Assembly (NCBI GenBank): GCA_043758755.1
Contig: JAYVMW010000012.1
Span: 62,001 to 126,000, forward strand
Source of the DNA: Solimicrobium sp043758755
Lineage (GTDB): Bacteria; Pseudomonadota; Gammaproteobacteria; Burkholderiales; Burkholderiaceae_D
Length of the DNA stretch: 64,000 bases
Direction of reading: 5' to 3'
Shown here: one piece after another, positions 7,477 through 15,962 of the stretch
Position numbering within the stretch: position 1 is the first letter of the stretch
Layout of the letters: every line of letters starts with the position of its first letter
The notes under the pieces: generated by a model
Databases searched by the model: none
What the model was told of the DNA's origin: nothing
What the model saw: only the letters and a program-made list of their open reading frames with translations
Program-made: the position numbers and the translations under genes

Positions 7477-10400
7477 ATGATGACGGCAAATAAACCACAA
7501 AACAGGAATCGACCCGCTCCAAAAGGGAAATCTGGCACCGAACCGGTACAGCCGTTGGCACCAATGCGCAATCCGCTGCCGCCCATTACCTTTCCGGAAG
7601 AACTCCCGGTGTCAGGCAGGCGTGACGAAATTGCCGCTGCTATCCGCGATCATCAAGTCATTATTCTGTGCGGTGAAACCGGTTCCGGTAAAACCACCCA
7701 GCTGCCCAAGATCTGTCTTGAACTGGGGCGCGGGACCAAGGGTCTGATCGGACATACCCAGCCGCGCCGGATTGCCGCTTCGTCAACAGCCAAACGACTG
7801 GCCCAGGAATTGGGTTCAGAGCCGGGTGTGCATGTCGGTTTCAAGGTGCGCTTCAACGATACCCTGTCCAAAGGTGCCTGGGTCAAACTGATGACCGACG
7901 GCATCCTGCTGGCCGAGACCCAGGGTGACCCGTTACTTAGACAGTACGACACCATCATCATCGATGAAGCGCACGAGCGCAGCCTGAATATCGATTTCCT
8001 GCTCGGCTATTTAAAGCAGTTACTGCCGAAACGTCCCGATCTGAAAGTCATTATTACCTCGGCCACCATTGACGCCGAGCGCTTTTCCAACCACTTTGGA
8101 ACAACTGGTAAACCGGCGCCAGTGCTGGAAGTGTCCGGTCGACTGTATCCGGTTGAAGTGCGTTACCGGCCGGTGCAGGAAGATGAAAAAGACAAAGAAC
8201 GCGATCTGATGACCGCCATTACTGACGCGGTCGATGAATTGTGTCGTCTCGGTTCCGGTGACGTGCTGGTGTTTTTGCCGGGCGAGCGGGAAATCCGCGA
8301 TGCGGCCGAAGCGCTGCGCAAACACCATCCGGCCCATGTCGAGATCCTGCCGCTGTTTGCCAGACTGTCGGCCCAGGAACAGGAACGGGTCTTCAAAATC
8401 ACCAATGCGCGCCGTATTGTACTGTCGACCAATGTGGCTGAAACCTCGCTGACCGTACCCGGCATCCGCTATGTGGTTGATACCGGACTGGCACGCGTCA
8501 AACGCTACAGTTACCGCAACAAGGTCGAGCAGTTGCAGATTGAGCCAATCGCGCAATCGGCTGCCAATCAGCGCGCCGGTCGCTGCGGCCGGGTCGCCGC
8601 CGGGGTCTGCATCCGGCTTTACGAAGAACATGATTTCAAAGCGCGTTTGCCATTCACCGAACCGGAAATTCTGCGTTCCTCGCTGGCAGCCGTTATTTTG
8701 CGCATGCGCTCGCTGCATCTGATTGATGTGGAACGGTTCCCGTTCATTGAAGCACCGCAGGGCCGCGCCATCGCCGACGGTTATCAACTGCTGCAGGAAC
8801 TGGGAGCGCTCGATGAAGCCAATCAGTTGACTGCGCTGGGCGCCAAGCTGGCCAAACTGCCACTTGATCCGCGTATCGGGCGCATGATCCTGGCCGCCAG
8901 CGAACAGCAAAGTCTGACCGAGGTACTGATCATCGCATCAGCCCTGTCCGTGCAGGACCCGCGCGACCGGCCCATGGAAGCCCAGGCCGCGGCCGATCTG
9001 GCACACAAAAAATTTGCCGATGAAAAATCCGAATTTGTCGGCTATCTGAAAATGTGGCAATGGTTTGAAGAAGCCATCGCACATAAAAAATCCAACCGCC
9101 TGTTGCAGCAGAGCTGCCGTGAAAATTTTTTGTCGCAGTTGCGGCTGCGTGAATGGCGCGAAGTCCATTCCCAGCTACTGACCATCGTCAAAGAGCAGGG
9201 CTGGCGTCTGAACGAAACGCCCGCCACCTATGAACAGCTGCATACCGCACTGCTGACCGGCCTGCTGGGCAACATTGGTTTCAAGGGCGAGGAGAGCACT
9301 CAGTACCTGGGCGCGCGCGCCATCAAATTCAATATCTGGCCTGGTTCAACCCAGCTGAAAAAAGCCGGACGCTGGATCATGGCCGCTGAGCTGGTCGATA
9401 CCAGCCGGCTGTACGCACGTTGCATCGCACAGATCCAACCTGAGTGGCTGGAAAAAATCGGCGCGCATCTGCTCAAAAAATCAGTCAGCGAACCACGCTG
9501 GGAAAAACGCGCCAATCAGGTTTCGGCCTTTGAACGCGCCACGCTGTATGGACTGGTGGTGTACAGCCAGCGCCGGATTCAGTTTGGCTTGACCCATCCG
9601 GACGAAGCGCGTGAAATTTTTATCCGCGACGCACTGGTAGCCGGTGATTTTGAAACCCGTGCCCCGTTTTTTGCGCACAATCAGCAATTGCTGCGCGAAA
9701 TCGAAAATCTGGAGCACAAATCCCGCCGGGTCGATGTGCTGGTGGACGACAGCCTGATCATTGCGTTCTACGACAAGCTGATCCCGGCCGGCATTTTCAA
9801 TGGCATCACGTTCGAAAAGTGGCACAAGGAAGCGACTCAGAAAAATCCGAAACTGCTGTACCTGCAGCGCGACGATTTAATGCGTCATGAAGCAGCCGGT
9901 GTCACCACCGATGTCTTCCCCAAAAAAATGGCCATGGCCGGCACCGAGCTGCAACTCACCTATCACTTCGAACCGGGCAGCATGCGTGACGGCGTGACCA
10001 TGACCGTTCCGCTGTTTGCGCTGAACCAGATCGCCCAAGACCGCTGCGACTGGCTGGTGCCGGGCATGCTGAAAGAAAAAGTACAGCTGCTGCTGAAATC
10101 GCTGCCGCAGAAAATTCGCCGTCACTGCGTGCCGATTCCAGACTATGCGGCCGGCTTCTGCAGCCGCGTTGCCTTTGGCGAGGGCAATTTTCTGGAAACG
10201 CTGATTGCTGACATTCGCGATCAGACCGGGCTGTTGACCAAACCGAGCGATTTTAAATTTGAAACCATCCCGGCGCATCTGGTGATGAATTTCAAAGTGG
10301 TCGATGAGCATAACCGCCAGCTGGATATGGGGCGCAACCTGGCCACGCTGCGGGTGGAACTCGGCGGCAGTGCGCGTGAGAGTTTTCAGAAACTGGTACA

Positions 10401-11325
10401 AGGCAAGCATGCCGATCAGGAAGCGGTCCGGCCAGCGTCAGCTGCAGCGGAAAAAACTGCCGGCGCACCTGGTGGGGCCATCCAGAGCGACAACCTCACG
10501 ACCTGGACTTTTGGCGAATTGCCCGAACTGCTGGAAATTGCGCAGGGCAAGCAGACGCTGATCGGTTATCCGGCACTGGTTGATAAAGCCAGTTTTTGCC
10601 AGTTGCAGGTGTTTGATGACCCGGAAGTCGCCGCCAAAGCGCATCGTGGTGGTTTGATGCGTTTATTTGCCCTGCAGCTCAAAGAGCAGTTCAAGTTTTT
10701 GGAAAAAAATATCACGAATCTGCAGCAAATGGGTATGCAGTTCATGAGCCTGGGCTCGCAAGAAGAATTGAAGAGTCAGATCATTGAACTGGCATTTCAA
10801 CGTACCTTTTTGCAAAATCCACTGCCAGTCAATGCCGACGAATTCAATCTGAGAAAAGAGCAGGGACGCACCCGATTGAATTTGCTGGTCAATGAAATTG
10901 CGCGGCTGATCGGCACGATACTGGCTGAATACGCCGGCCTGCCAAAAAAACTGCAGGGTAACAAATCGCCATCCACCGCCGACATGCAAAACCAGTTGCA
11001 GTGCCTGATCAATAAAAAATTTATTGTTGACACACCGTACACGCAGCTGGTGCATTTTCCACGCTATTTAAAGGCACTGGCAGTGCGGCTGGATAAAATG
11101 CATGCTGATCCAGGCCGGGATGGCAAGCTGATGCAGGAATGGAATCTGGCTGCCGCCGAATGGCAGCGCACCAGTTCGCAGGCCAAAAGCAGCGACAGCA
11201 AGCTGCAGGAATATCGCTGGATGCTGGAAGAGTTGCGCGTGTCGTTATTCGCTCAGGAACTGAAAACGCCGATGCCGGTTTCAGTGAAGCGGTTGCAGAA
11301 AGTCTGGGAGAGTCTGCAGCGTTAA
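7477..11325 (+). CDS. hrpA: ATP-dependent RNA helicase HrpA (DEAH box)
   Basis: A 1282-residue DEAH-box helicase, the usual HrpA size, implicated in mRNA processing and rescue of stalled ribosomes. Motifs in order: Walker A GETGSGKTTQLP near 66, DEAH in IIDEAHERS near 161, SAT in ITSATIDAERF near 195, and QRAGRCGR near 366. The helicase-associated and OB-fold regions and the long C-terminal DUF3418 region follow. The first codons read ATGATG with no ribosome-binding site, and the first 30 residues are a basic/proline-rich tail. The gene is divergent from argA and convergent with the last pentapeptide gene, 85 bp away. Confidence 0.97.
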   Translation: MMTANKPQNRNRPAPKGKSGTEPVQPLAPMRNPLPPITFPEELPVSGRRDEIAAAIRDHQVIILCGETGSGKTTQLPKICLELGRGTKGLIGHTQPRRIAASSTAKRLAQELGSEPGVHVGFKVRFNDTLSKGAWVKLMTDGILLAETQGDPLLRQYDTIIIDEAHERSLNIDFLLGYLKQLLPKRPDLKVIITSATIDAERFSNHFGTTGKPAPVLEVSGRLYPVEVRYRPVQEDEKDKERDLMTAITDAVDELCRLGSGDVLVFLPGEREIRDAAEALRKHHPAHVEILPLFARLSAQEQERVFKITNARRIVLSTNVAETSLTVPGIRYVVDTGLARVKRYSYRNKVEQLQIEPIAQSAANQRAGRCGRVAAGVCIRLYEEHDFKARLPFTEPEILRSSLAAVILRMRSLHLIDVERFPFIEAPQGRAIADGYQLLQELGALDEANQLTALGAKLAKLPLDPRIGRMILAASEQQSLTEVLIIASALSVQDPRDRPMEAQAAADLAHKKFADEKSEFVGYLKMWQWFEEAIAHKKSNRLLQQSCRENFLSQLRLREWREVHSQLLTIVKEQGWRLNETPATYEQLHTALLTGLLGNIGFKGEESTQYLGARAIKFNIWPGSTQLKKAGRWIMAAELVDTSRLYARCIAQIQPEWLEKIGAHLLKKSVSEPRWEKRANQVSAFERATLYGLVVYSQRRIQFGLTHPDEAREIFIRDALVAGDFETRAPFFAHNQQLLREIENLEHKSRRVDVLVDDSLIIAFYDKLIPAGIFNGITFEKWHKEATQKNPKLLYLQRDDLMRHEAAGVTTDVFPKKMAMAGTELQLTYHFEPGSMRDGVTMTVPLFALNQIAQDRCDWLVPGMLKEKVQLLLKSLPQKIRRHCVPIPDYAAGFCSRVAFGEGNFLETLIADIRDQTGLLTKPSDFKFETIPAHLVMNFKVVDEHNRQLDMGRNLATLRVELGGSARESFQKLVQGKHADQEAVRPASAAAEKTAGAPGGAIQSDNLTTWTFGELPELLEIAQGKQTLIGYPALVDKASFCQLQVFDDPEVAAKAHRGGLMRLFALQLKEQFKFLEKNITNLQQMGMQFMSLGSQEELKSQIIELAFQRTFLQNPLPVNADEFNLRKEQGRTRLNLLVNEIARLIGTILAEYAGLPKKLQGNKSPSTADMQNQLQCLINKKFIVDTPYTQLVHFPRYLKALAVRLDKMHADPGRDGKLMQEWNLAAAEWQRTSSQAKSSDSKLQEYRWMLEELRVSLFAQELKTPMPVSVKRLQKVWESLQR

Positions 11326-11372
11326 CGTTCTCTCGTGAGCATAGTCCGAGGTGATGCAATGATATAAGGAAT

Positions 11373-11398
11373 TTGCGCTGGCAAGCGCACACCGTTTT
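11373..11398 (+). terminator. Possible terminator after hrpA
   Basis: A hairpin with stem TGCGCT/AGCGCA (11374-11379 and 11384-11389) and loop GGCA. It is followed by a short, interrupted T-run (CACCGTTTTG). It lies between the convergent hrpA and pentapeptide gene 1. Confidence 0.35.
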
Positions 11399-11410
11399 GT
11401 GGCGCCGGGC

Positions 11411-13537
11411 TCAAAGCGGTGGTTCTTTTGATAAAACGCAATGGCGTTGAATTTCGGACGGAAGTGACTTGCTGGTCTCGTAATCAATTTCAATTTTCCC
11501 AGCCTCGACGCCGGTCCATATCGAGCCGGTCAGCATCGACAAATGCAGTTTCACCCTTTTAAATTGTGCTCCACTCAGGTCCACCGAGGTTAAATTCGAT
11601 CTGAGCAAGTTGCTGTCAATTAATTTGGAATGCATCATTTTGGCATTCGTCAGATTGGAATATCGGAGATCAACCATAGACATGCTTGCATGCGTCATAG
11701 AGACATTTACCAGGCATGCATTATCGAGCCGGGTGCCTTTCAGCATTGCATGGTCAAGGTAAGCGTTCGTTAAATTAGTTTCGTTCATGGCAGTATTTTC
11801 TAGGTTGGCAAACTTGACGATGGCTCCTGTCAATACCACTTCAAATAAATTGGCACTGGATAAATCGGCCTTTATCAGTCTCACGTGTGACATATTTGCA
11901 TGGTGAAATTCTGCTCTGACCAGACACGCGTCGTTCAAATTGGCGTTGACCAGTATGGCATGCCGCAAATTGGCCTTGACCAGTTTGCATCCATGCATGA
12001 CTGCGTTTGTCAAATTTGCGGAATTCAGATTGATTTCTGATAAATCCAGATTGCTCAAATCGACCTGAGACAAATCCAATTTGATCCGGCGCGCCCTGAC
12101 TGTATCAAAGATCTCATTGAGGCATTTGATCTTGGATTGGTTGCTTGCCGCGGTAATGATCAGACCTTTGGCTGTCTGGTCAGTGGCGCTCAGAATGTCG
12201 GCGATTGCGGATCTATTAGCCAGGCAGATTTCGAGTTCTTCGTCATAGGCGCTGATCATGTCAGTCAATACTTTAGGTAATATTCTGCTGAGAGTTGAAT
12301 CGACGTTTTGATATCGATATTGATCACGATAAATAACCAGACCCGGGCGTAACTGCACTGTTCCATCCCGATTGTCGGTAAGCTTTACTCCTGTGCTCAA
12401 AATCAATCTTTTTTCATTTTCATCAATCACCACCGTTTTCAGTTTCGATGACATACGTGACACACGGCCTGTTGCAGAGGGAATCGGGTCAGAAAGCGTC
12501 CTCAAAATGATTGCATTGACTGATGCATGGACATGTTCAGTAATAAAATCAGAATAGCAAAAACGGGTGATTGCCCTGTTCAGCGTAGAGAAGTTAAATA
12601 TGGTCAGAGCCAAAGTCGAGACCATTGTCAGATCCGTATCCTGCAATTCGGCGCACAGCAGGCAGGCGTTGGTTATTTTTGCGGAATTTAAAATTGCTTT
12701 GGTTAAATTGGCACCGATCAGTCTTGCGTTGGTCAGATTGGCTTTGGTTAGATTTGCCTGGCGCAGATTGGCGTTATTCAAATTGGCGTGGGTTAAATTT
12801 GTATAGGCCAGCTGTGCATCGACAAGACAGCTGTTGCGGAGGTTTGCATGGCTCAAATTGATAAAAGTCAAGTCAATGCCGGTCAAATTCAGATTGCTTA
12901 AGTCAACGTGGGAAAAATCGATTGAATTATTTTCGGCGCCGAGATTCTCGAAGATACTGTTGAGATAGTCAATTTGATTTTGACGGCTGGCAGCGGCGAT
13001 GACCTGCGCTTTCTTCAACGGATCAGCGGATGTCAGAATGGTGATGAGGAGATTTATGTTTTTTTCGTTTATCGTTATTTGCCGGTCATCTGAGCCCATG
13101 AGGCTGCCGGGCTGTTCAGTTGATTTCTCTACACCAGTTAAATCAATCGACTTGGGCAGTTCCAGATCGGTGCTGTGAGCAACACTGTTTTTTAACTGAA
13201 CGGTACCATCGCTTTCCTGTATCAGGTCAATTTGATCCTTGGAAAGGATGCGCTTTACATTGTCATTGATGATGACCGTGCCGGCGCCATGCCGCGTTTC
13301 GATATCTTTGATTATCTGATTCAGCTCAGCCAGATAGTGGTGCCGACAGGCATTTCTAAAAATCGCAGCGATGCATTGATCATCGCGGCTTTTGTCTGCC
13401 AGCGCATCGAAGATGGCGGCCTTGTTTTTGCACTGGCGTTGGTCCGCAAACAGGAGTGGCTGCATGGCCAGCTCTACCGGGAATTCGCTCGCCGCGGGTG
13501 CAATGGTGGAAGGATTGGTTAAGGGTATCGGTGTCAT
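11411..13537 (-). CDS. Pentapeptide-repeat protein PRP-1 (two-unit, divergent copy)
   Basis: A 708-residue protein without signal peptide or membrane segment. Residues 1-85 are the array's shared N-domain (QCKNKAAIFDALADKS; HGAGT at 83). A first strand motif ending SDGTVQL lies at about 109-115. A first head (about 130-198) has lost the usual DSTL...LP...YDDE core. The first pentapeptide run starts near 207 (VDLSNLNLTGIDL) and ends ACLLCAELQ. The second unit has NRDGTVQL, a complete head (SRILPKVLTDMISAYDEELE) and a long pentapeptide run beginning VDLSNLDLSEINL. The cap GSIWTGVEAGKI is followed by a Cys and a nine-residue tail (VLSKEPPL ends it) absent from the other copies. It is the last gene of the array and, in the line counted, AT-richer than hrpA. 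Function unknown. Confidence 0.9.
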   Translation of the reverse strand: MTPIPLTNPSTIAPAASEFPVELAMQPLLFADQRQCKNKAAIFDALADKSRDDQCIAAIFRNACRHHYLAELNQIIKDIETRHGAGTVIINDNVKRILSKDQIDLIQESDGTVQLKNSVAHSTDLELPKSIDLTGVEKSTEQPGSLMGSDDRQITINEKNINLLITILTSADPLKKAQVIAAASRQNQIDYLNSIFENLGAENNSIDFSHVDLSNLNLTGIDLTFINLSHANLRNSCLVDAQLAYTNLTHANLNNANLRQANLTKANLTNARLIGANLTKAILNSAKITNACLLCAELQDTDLTMVSTLALTIFNFSTLNRAITRFCYSDFITEHVHASVNAIILRTLSDPIPSATGRVSRMSSKLKTVVIDENEKRLILSTGVKLTDNRDGTVQLRPGLVIYRDQYRYQNVDSTLSRILPKVLTDMISAYDEELEICLANRSAIADILSATDQTAKGLIITAASNQSKIKCLNEIFDTVRARRIKLDLSQVDLSNLDLSEINLNSANLTNAVMHGCKLVKANLRHAILVNANLNDACLVRAEFHHANMSHVRLIKADLSSANLFEVVLTGAIVKFANLENTAMNETNLTNAYLDHAMLKGTRLDNACLVNVSMTHASMSMVDLRYSNLTNAKMMHSKLIDSNLLRSNLTSVDLSGAQFKRVKLHLSMLTGSIWTGVEAGKIEIDYETSKSLPSEIQRHCVLSKEPPL

Positions 13538-13847
13538 TGGAGTGGCCCTATTTAAAAATGGAACAGTTGGTTAATTTAAACGCAGCGGCGTCGGATTCTG
13601 CATTGAGCGTTGTATTGAATAGACCAGCCTGAGAGGATTTAGTTCCTGACGACCCTGATTTGGTCAGATCTGTATGCCGGCAATGGCACAAAGTCCGGCT
13701 TCCATGCCGTACCTGATCACCGTATCGGCGTCTTCGCCATAGGCACGCACCCCGATCGCTGGATTCATCGGGTTGTTGTTCACAGGATGGATGAAGTCAT
13801 TGGAGTCATGCGCTTCTTTCTTCTGAAATTGGCTTATTGGCGCAGAA
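13538..13847 (-). pseudogene. Gap between PRP-2 and PRP-1 holding a pentapeptide-gene relic
   Basis: This 310-bp gap has no convincing gene. On the minus strand, bases about 13660 to 13595 translate to a stretch containing SQAGLFNTTLNA. It aligns with the relic between PRP-6 and PRP-5 (AQAGLFNVTING) and shares with it a 20-bp identical block (13614-13633). I read it as debris of a deleted paralogue. A 63-codon frame (13855 to 13664, GTG start inside the PRP-2 tail) lies beside it; it has no pentapeptide pattern and no recognisable family. Confidence 0.55.
13614..13633. repeat. 20-bp exact repeat, copy 1
   Basis: The 20 bases ATTGAATAGACCAGCCTGAG recur exactly at 22548-22567, 8.9 kb away. Both copies lie in gaps of the pentapeptide array, and the flanking bases are also similar (AGTTCC a little downstream in both). 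Confidence 0.85.
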
Positions 13848-15953
13848 CTACACACAGCGAATCGCGATCCGGAACGGCAGTCGACTGCGTGTAATAAAAT
13901 CAGCAGAGATCTTCGTGGCTGTGACTTCGTTCCAGATTGATCCGGTCAGCATCGGGTTCGAGCGCAAATTGACATAGGCAAGCGTTGCCGCGCTCAGGTC
14001 GGCTGAGCTTAAATTCACGCCCATTAAATTGGCATGCGAGATATCGGCGTGCATTAATTTTGCGTTAGTCAGATTGGCTTCACACAGGTTAGTGAAATGC
14101 ATGGATACATGGATCAATGAAGCATTGACCATCACGGCGCGCGTCAGGTCCGTTTTATTCAGGTTGGCATAATCAAAAATGGCACTGCGCAAACCAACAT
14201 CACCGCGCAGTTCTGCAGACTCCAGATTCGCATACTTCAGATTGGCACGCACCAGGTTCACGTTATACAGGATGGCTCCCGATAAATTGGCCCCGGTCAA
14301 TTGGATATTCGTCATAGTTGCATTGTGAAGCTTTGCATACTTCAAGAATGCGTCATTTAAATTGGCATGAGTCAGGATGGAGCGTTCCAGACTGGCCCCG
14401 GACAAATCACAGCCACGCATGACTGCATGGCTTAAATTGGCATAATTCAGATTGATACCAGACAGGTTCAGGTGACTGAGATCGACATACGATAAATCGA
14501 CCCTGATGCGCTGATTCCACAGCTTTTGAATGAACCGGTTCAGGCAGGGTATCTGCATTTGAATGCTGGCAGCGGCAATAATTTGCGCTTTTGCTACAGG
14601 TTCATTTGATTTGAGAATATCAAGGATAGCGGTTTCATTCCTTTCACTGAACTCGATTTCCTCCTCGTAAGCACTGATGAGTTCGGTCAATACTTTGGGA
14701 AGTTTGCTTTTCAGGGTTGAATCGACAGCCAGATCGCGTCGCGGATTATGGAACAGCGTCAGTGCGCGGCGTAACTGAACGGTGCTGTCGCTGTTGGCAT
14801 GGAATTCAATTCCTTTGGCTAACAGCAGCTGGCTTTCACTGTTATCAATGACGATGTGCTTGCCGGTTGGCAGAGCCAGAAAGGTGGGATCGGGATCGCG
14901 CCAGTCGGGCAGCACGACCACATTCAGGGGTGCATCCGCTTTTGGAAAGAATTGATCAATTTGAAATTTATCATTGGTGAAAGAGAAATCACAAAAATTA
15001 AAGGTGCCCTCATGAAAATTAATGAGATCCAGTGCAACGACTCCCTGCAATTGGGCGCACAGCAGACAGGCAAGCGGCCCACTGGCATTGCGCAGGATCG
15101 CACCGGATAAATTGGCGCCAATTAATCTGGCGCGCTCCAGACTGGAAGAGGATAAATCGGCCTGAGCAAGATTGGCATTATTTAAACAGGCTTCAACCAG
15201 TCGTACGTCGCGTAACAATGCTCCGAACAGGCAGGTGTTGCGTAGATTTGCAAAACTCAAATTGGCATTGGACAGATCAATGCCGGTTAAATCCAGATCG
15301 CTTAAATCAATGTGGGTCAGGTTGATGGGATATATTTCCCGTGCGCAGAGTTCCTTGAAGATCGTATTGAAACAGGGGATGGCGTGTTGATGGCTTGCTG
15401 CGGCAATGAGCGCTTGTTTTTGCGCCGGGTCACCGTATTTTAAGATTTGGACTATTTCCTTTTTATTATCTGCACTGATCCTGATATCTGCATCATAGTG
15501 GCCAATCAGCCTGCACAGCTCGTCGGGCAATATGCCTCCAAGACTCACGTTGATCAGGCGCTGCCGGTCCAGATCGGTATGAACAGGCGTTATTGCTTCA
15601 AGCTGCACCGTGCCGTCGCTGCAACACGTCAAATTTATTTGATCTTCAGCAAGGAGGTTCTTGACGTTGTCGCTGATGAGAACCGTGCCGGTGCCATGCT
15701 GCGCTTCGATAGCTCTAATGATCTGATTCAATTCAGCCTGATAATGGTGCAGGTAAGCATTTTTAAAAATGGCGGCCATGCAGCGATCAGAGCAGCGTTG
15801 GTCTGAAAGCGCGTCAGTAATGGCCGCCATGACTCTGCGGTTTTTGCATTGACCGTCTGCAGTGAATGGCAGTGGCTGGCTTGCCAAATTGGTGTAGTCC
15901 GCAGTGACCGTAAAGGAATCGGGGCAAGGCCGGGTGGTGGTTATCGGTGTCAT
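13848..15953 (-). CDS. Pentapeptide-repeat protein PRP-2 (two-unit)
   Basis: A 701-residue cytosolic-looking protein. It has the N-domain (GQCKNRRVMAAITDALSDQR; HGTGT), strand motif 1 (CSDGTVQL), head 1 (LPDELCRLIGHYDADIRI) and pentapeptide run 1 from VDL-type repeats (IDLSDLDLTGIDL) to ACLLCAQLQ. A linker with FNFCDF is followed by strand motif 2 (NSDSTVQL; Ser replaces the usual Gly), head 2 (KLPKVLTELISAYEEEIEF), pentapeptide run 2 (VDLSHLNLSGINL) and the cap GSIWNEVTATKI ending RCV. Only 9 bp separate it from the PRP-3 stop, so co-transcription is likely. No Shine-Dalgarno sequence is visible before its ATG. Function unknown. Confidence 0.92.
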   Translation of the reverse strand: MTPITTTRPCPDSFTVTADYTNLASQPLPFTADGQCKNRRVMAAITDALSDQRCSDRCMAAIFKNAYLHHYQAELNQIIRAIEAQHGTGTVLISDNVKNLLAEDQINLTCCSDGTVQLEAITPVHTDLDRQRLINVSLGGILPDELCRLIGHYDADIRISADNKKEIVQILKYGDPAQKQALIAAASHQHAIPCFNTIFKELCAREIYPINLTHIDLSDLDLTGIDLSNANLSFANLRNTCLFGALLRDVRLVEACLNNANLAQADLSSSSLERARLIGANLSGAILRNASGPLACLLCAQLQGVVALDLINFHEGTFNFCDFSFTNDKFQIDQFFPKADAPLNVVVLPDWRDPDPTFLALPTGKHIVIDNSESQLLLAKGIEFHANSDSTVQLRRALTLFHNPRRDLAVDSTLKSKLPKVLTELISAYEEEIEFSERNETAILDILKSNEPVAKAQIIAAASIQMQIPCLNRFIQKLWNQRIRVDLSYVDLSHLNLSGINLNYANLSHAVMRGCDLSGASLERSILTHANLNDAFLKYAKLHNATMTNIQLTGANLSGAILYNVNLVRANLKYANLESAELRGDVGLRSAIFDYANLNKTDLTRAVMVNASLIHVSMHFTNLCEANLTNAKLMHADISHANLMGVNLSSADLSAATLAYVNLRSNPMLTGSIWNEVTATKISADFITRSRLPFRIAIRCV

Positions 15954-15962
15954 GGTTGTCAG

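Noticed and set aside
8020..8910. 296-codon minus-strand frame opposite hrpA
   Set aside because: It lies entirely within conserved helicase motifs of hrpA.
13664..13855. 63-codon minus-strand frame after PRP-2
   Set aside because: It starts at a GTG inside the end of PRP-2, has no ribosome site and no recognisable pattern. It is not called as a gene.
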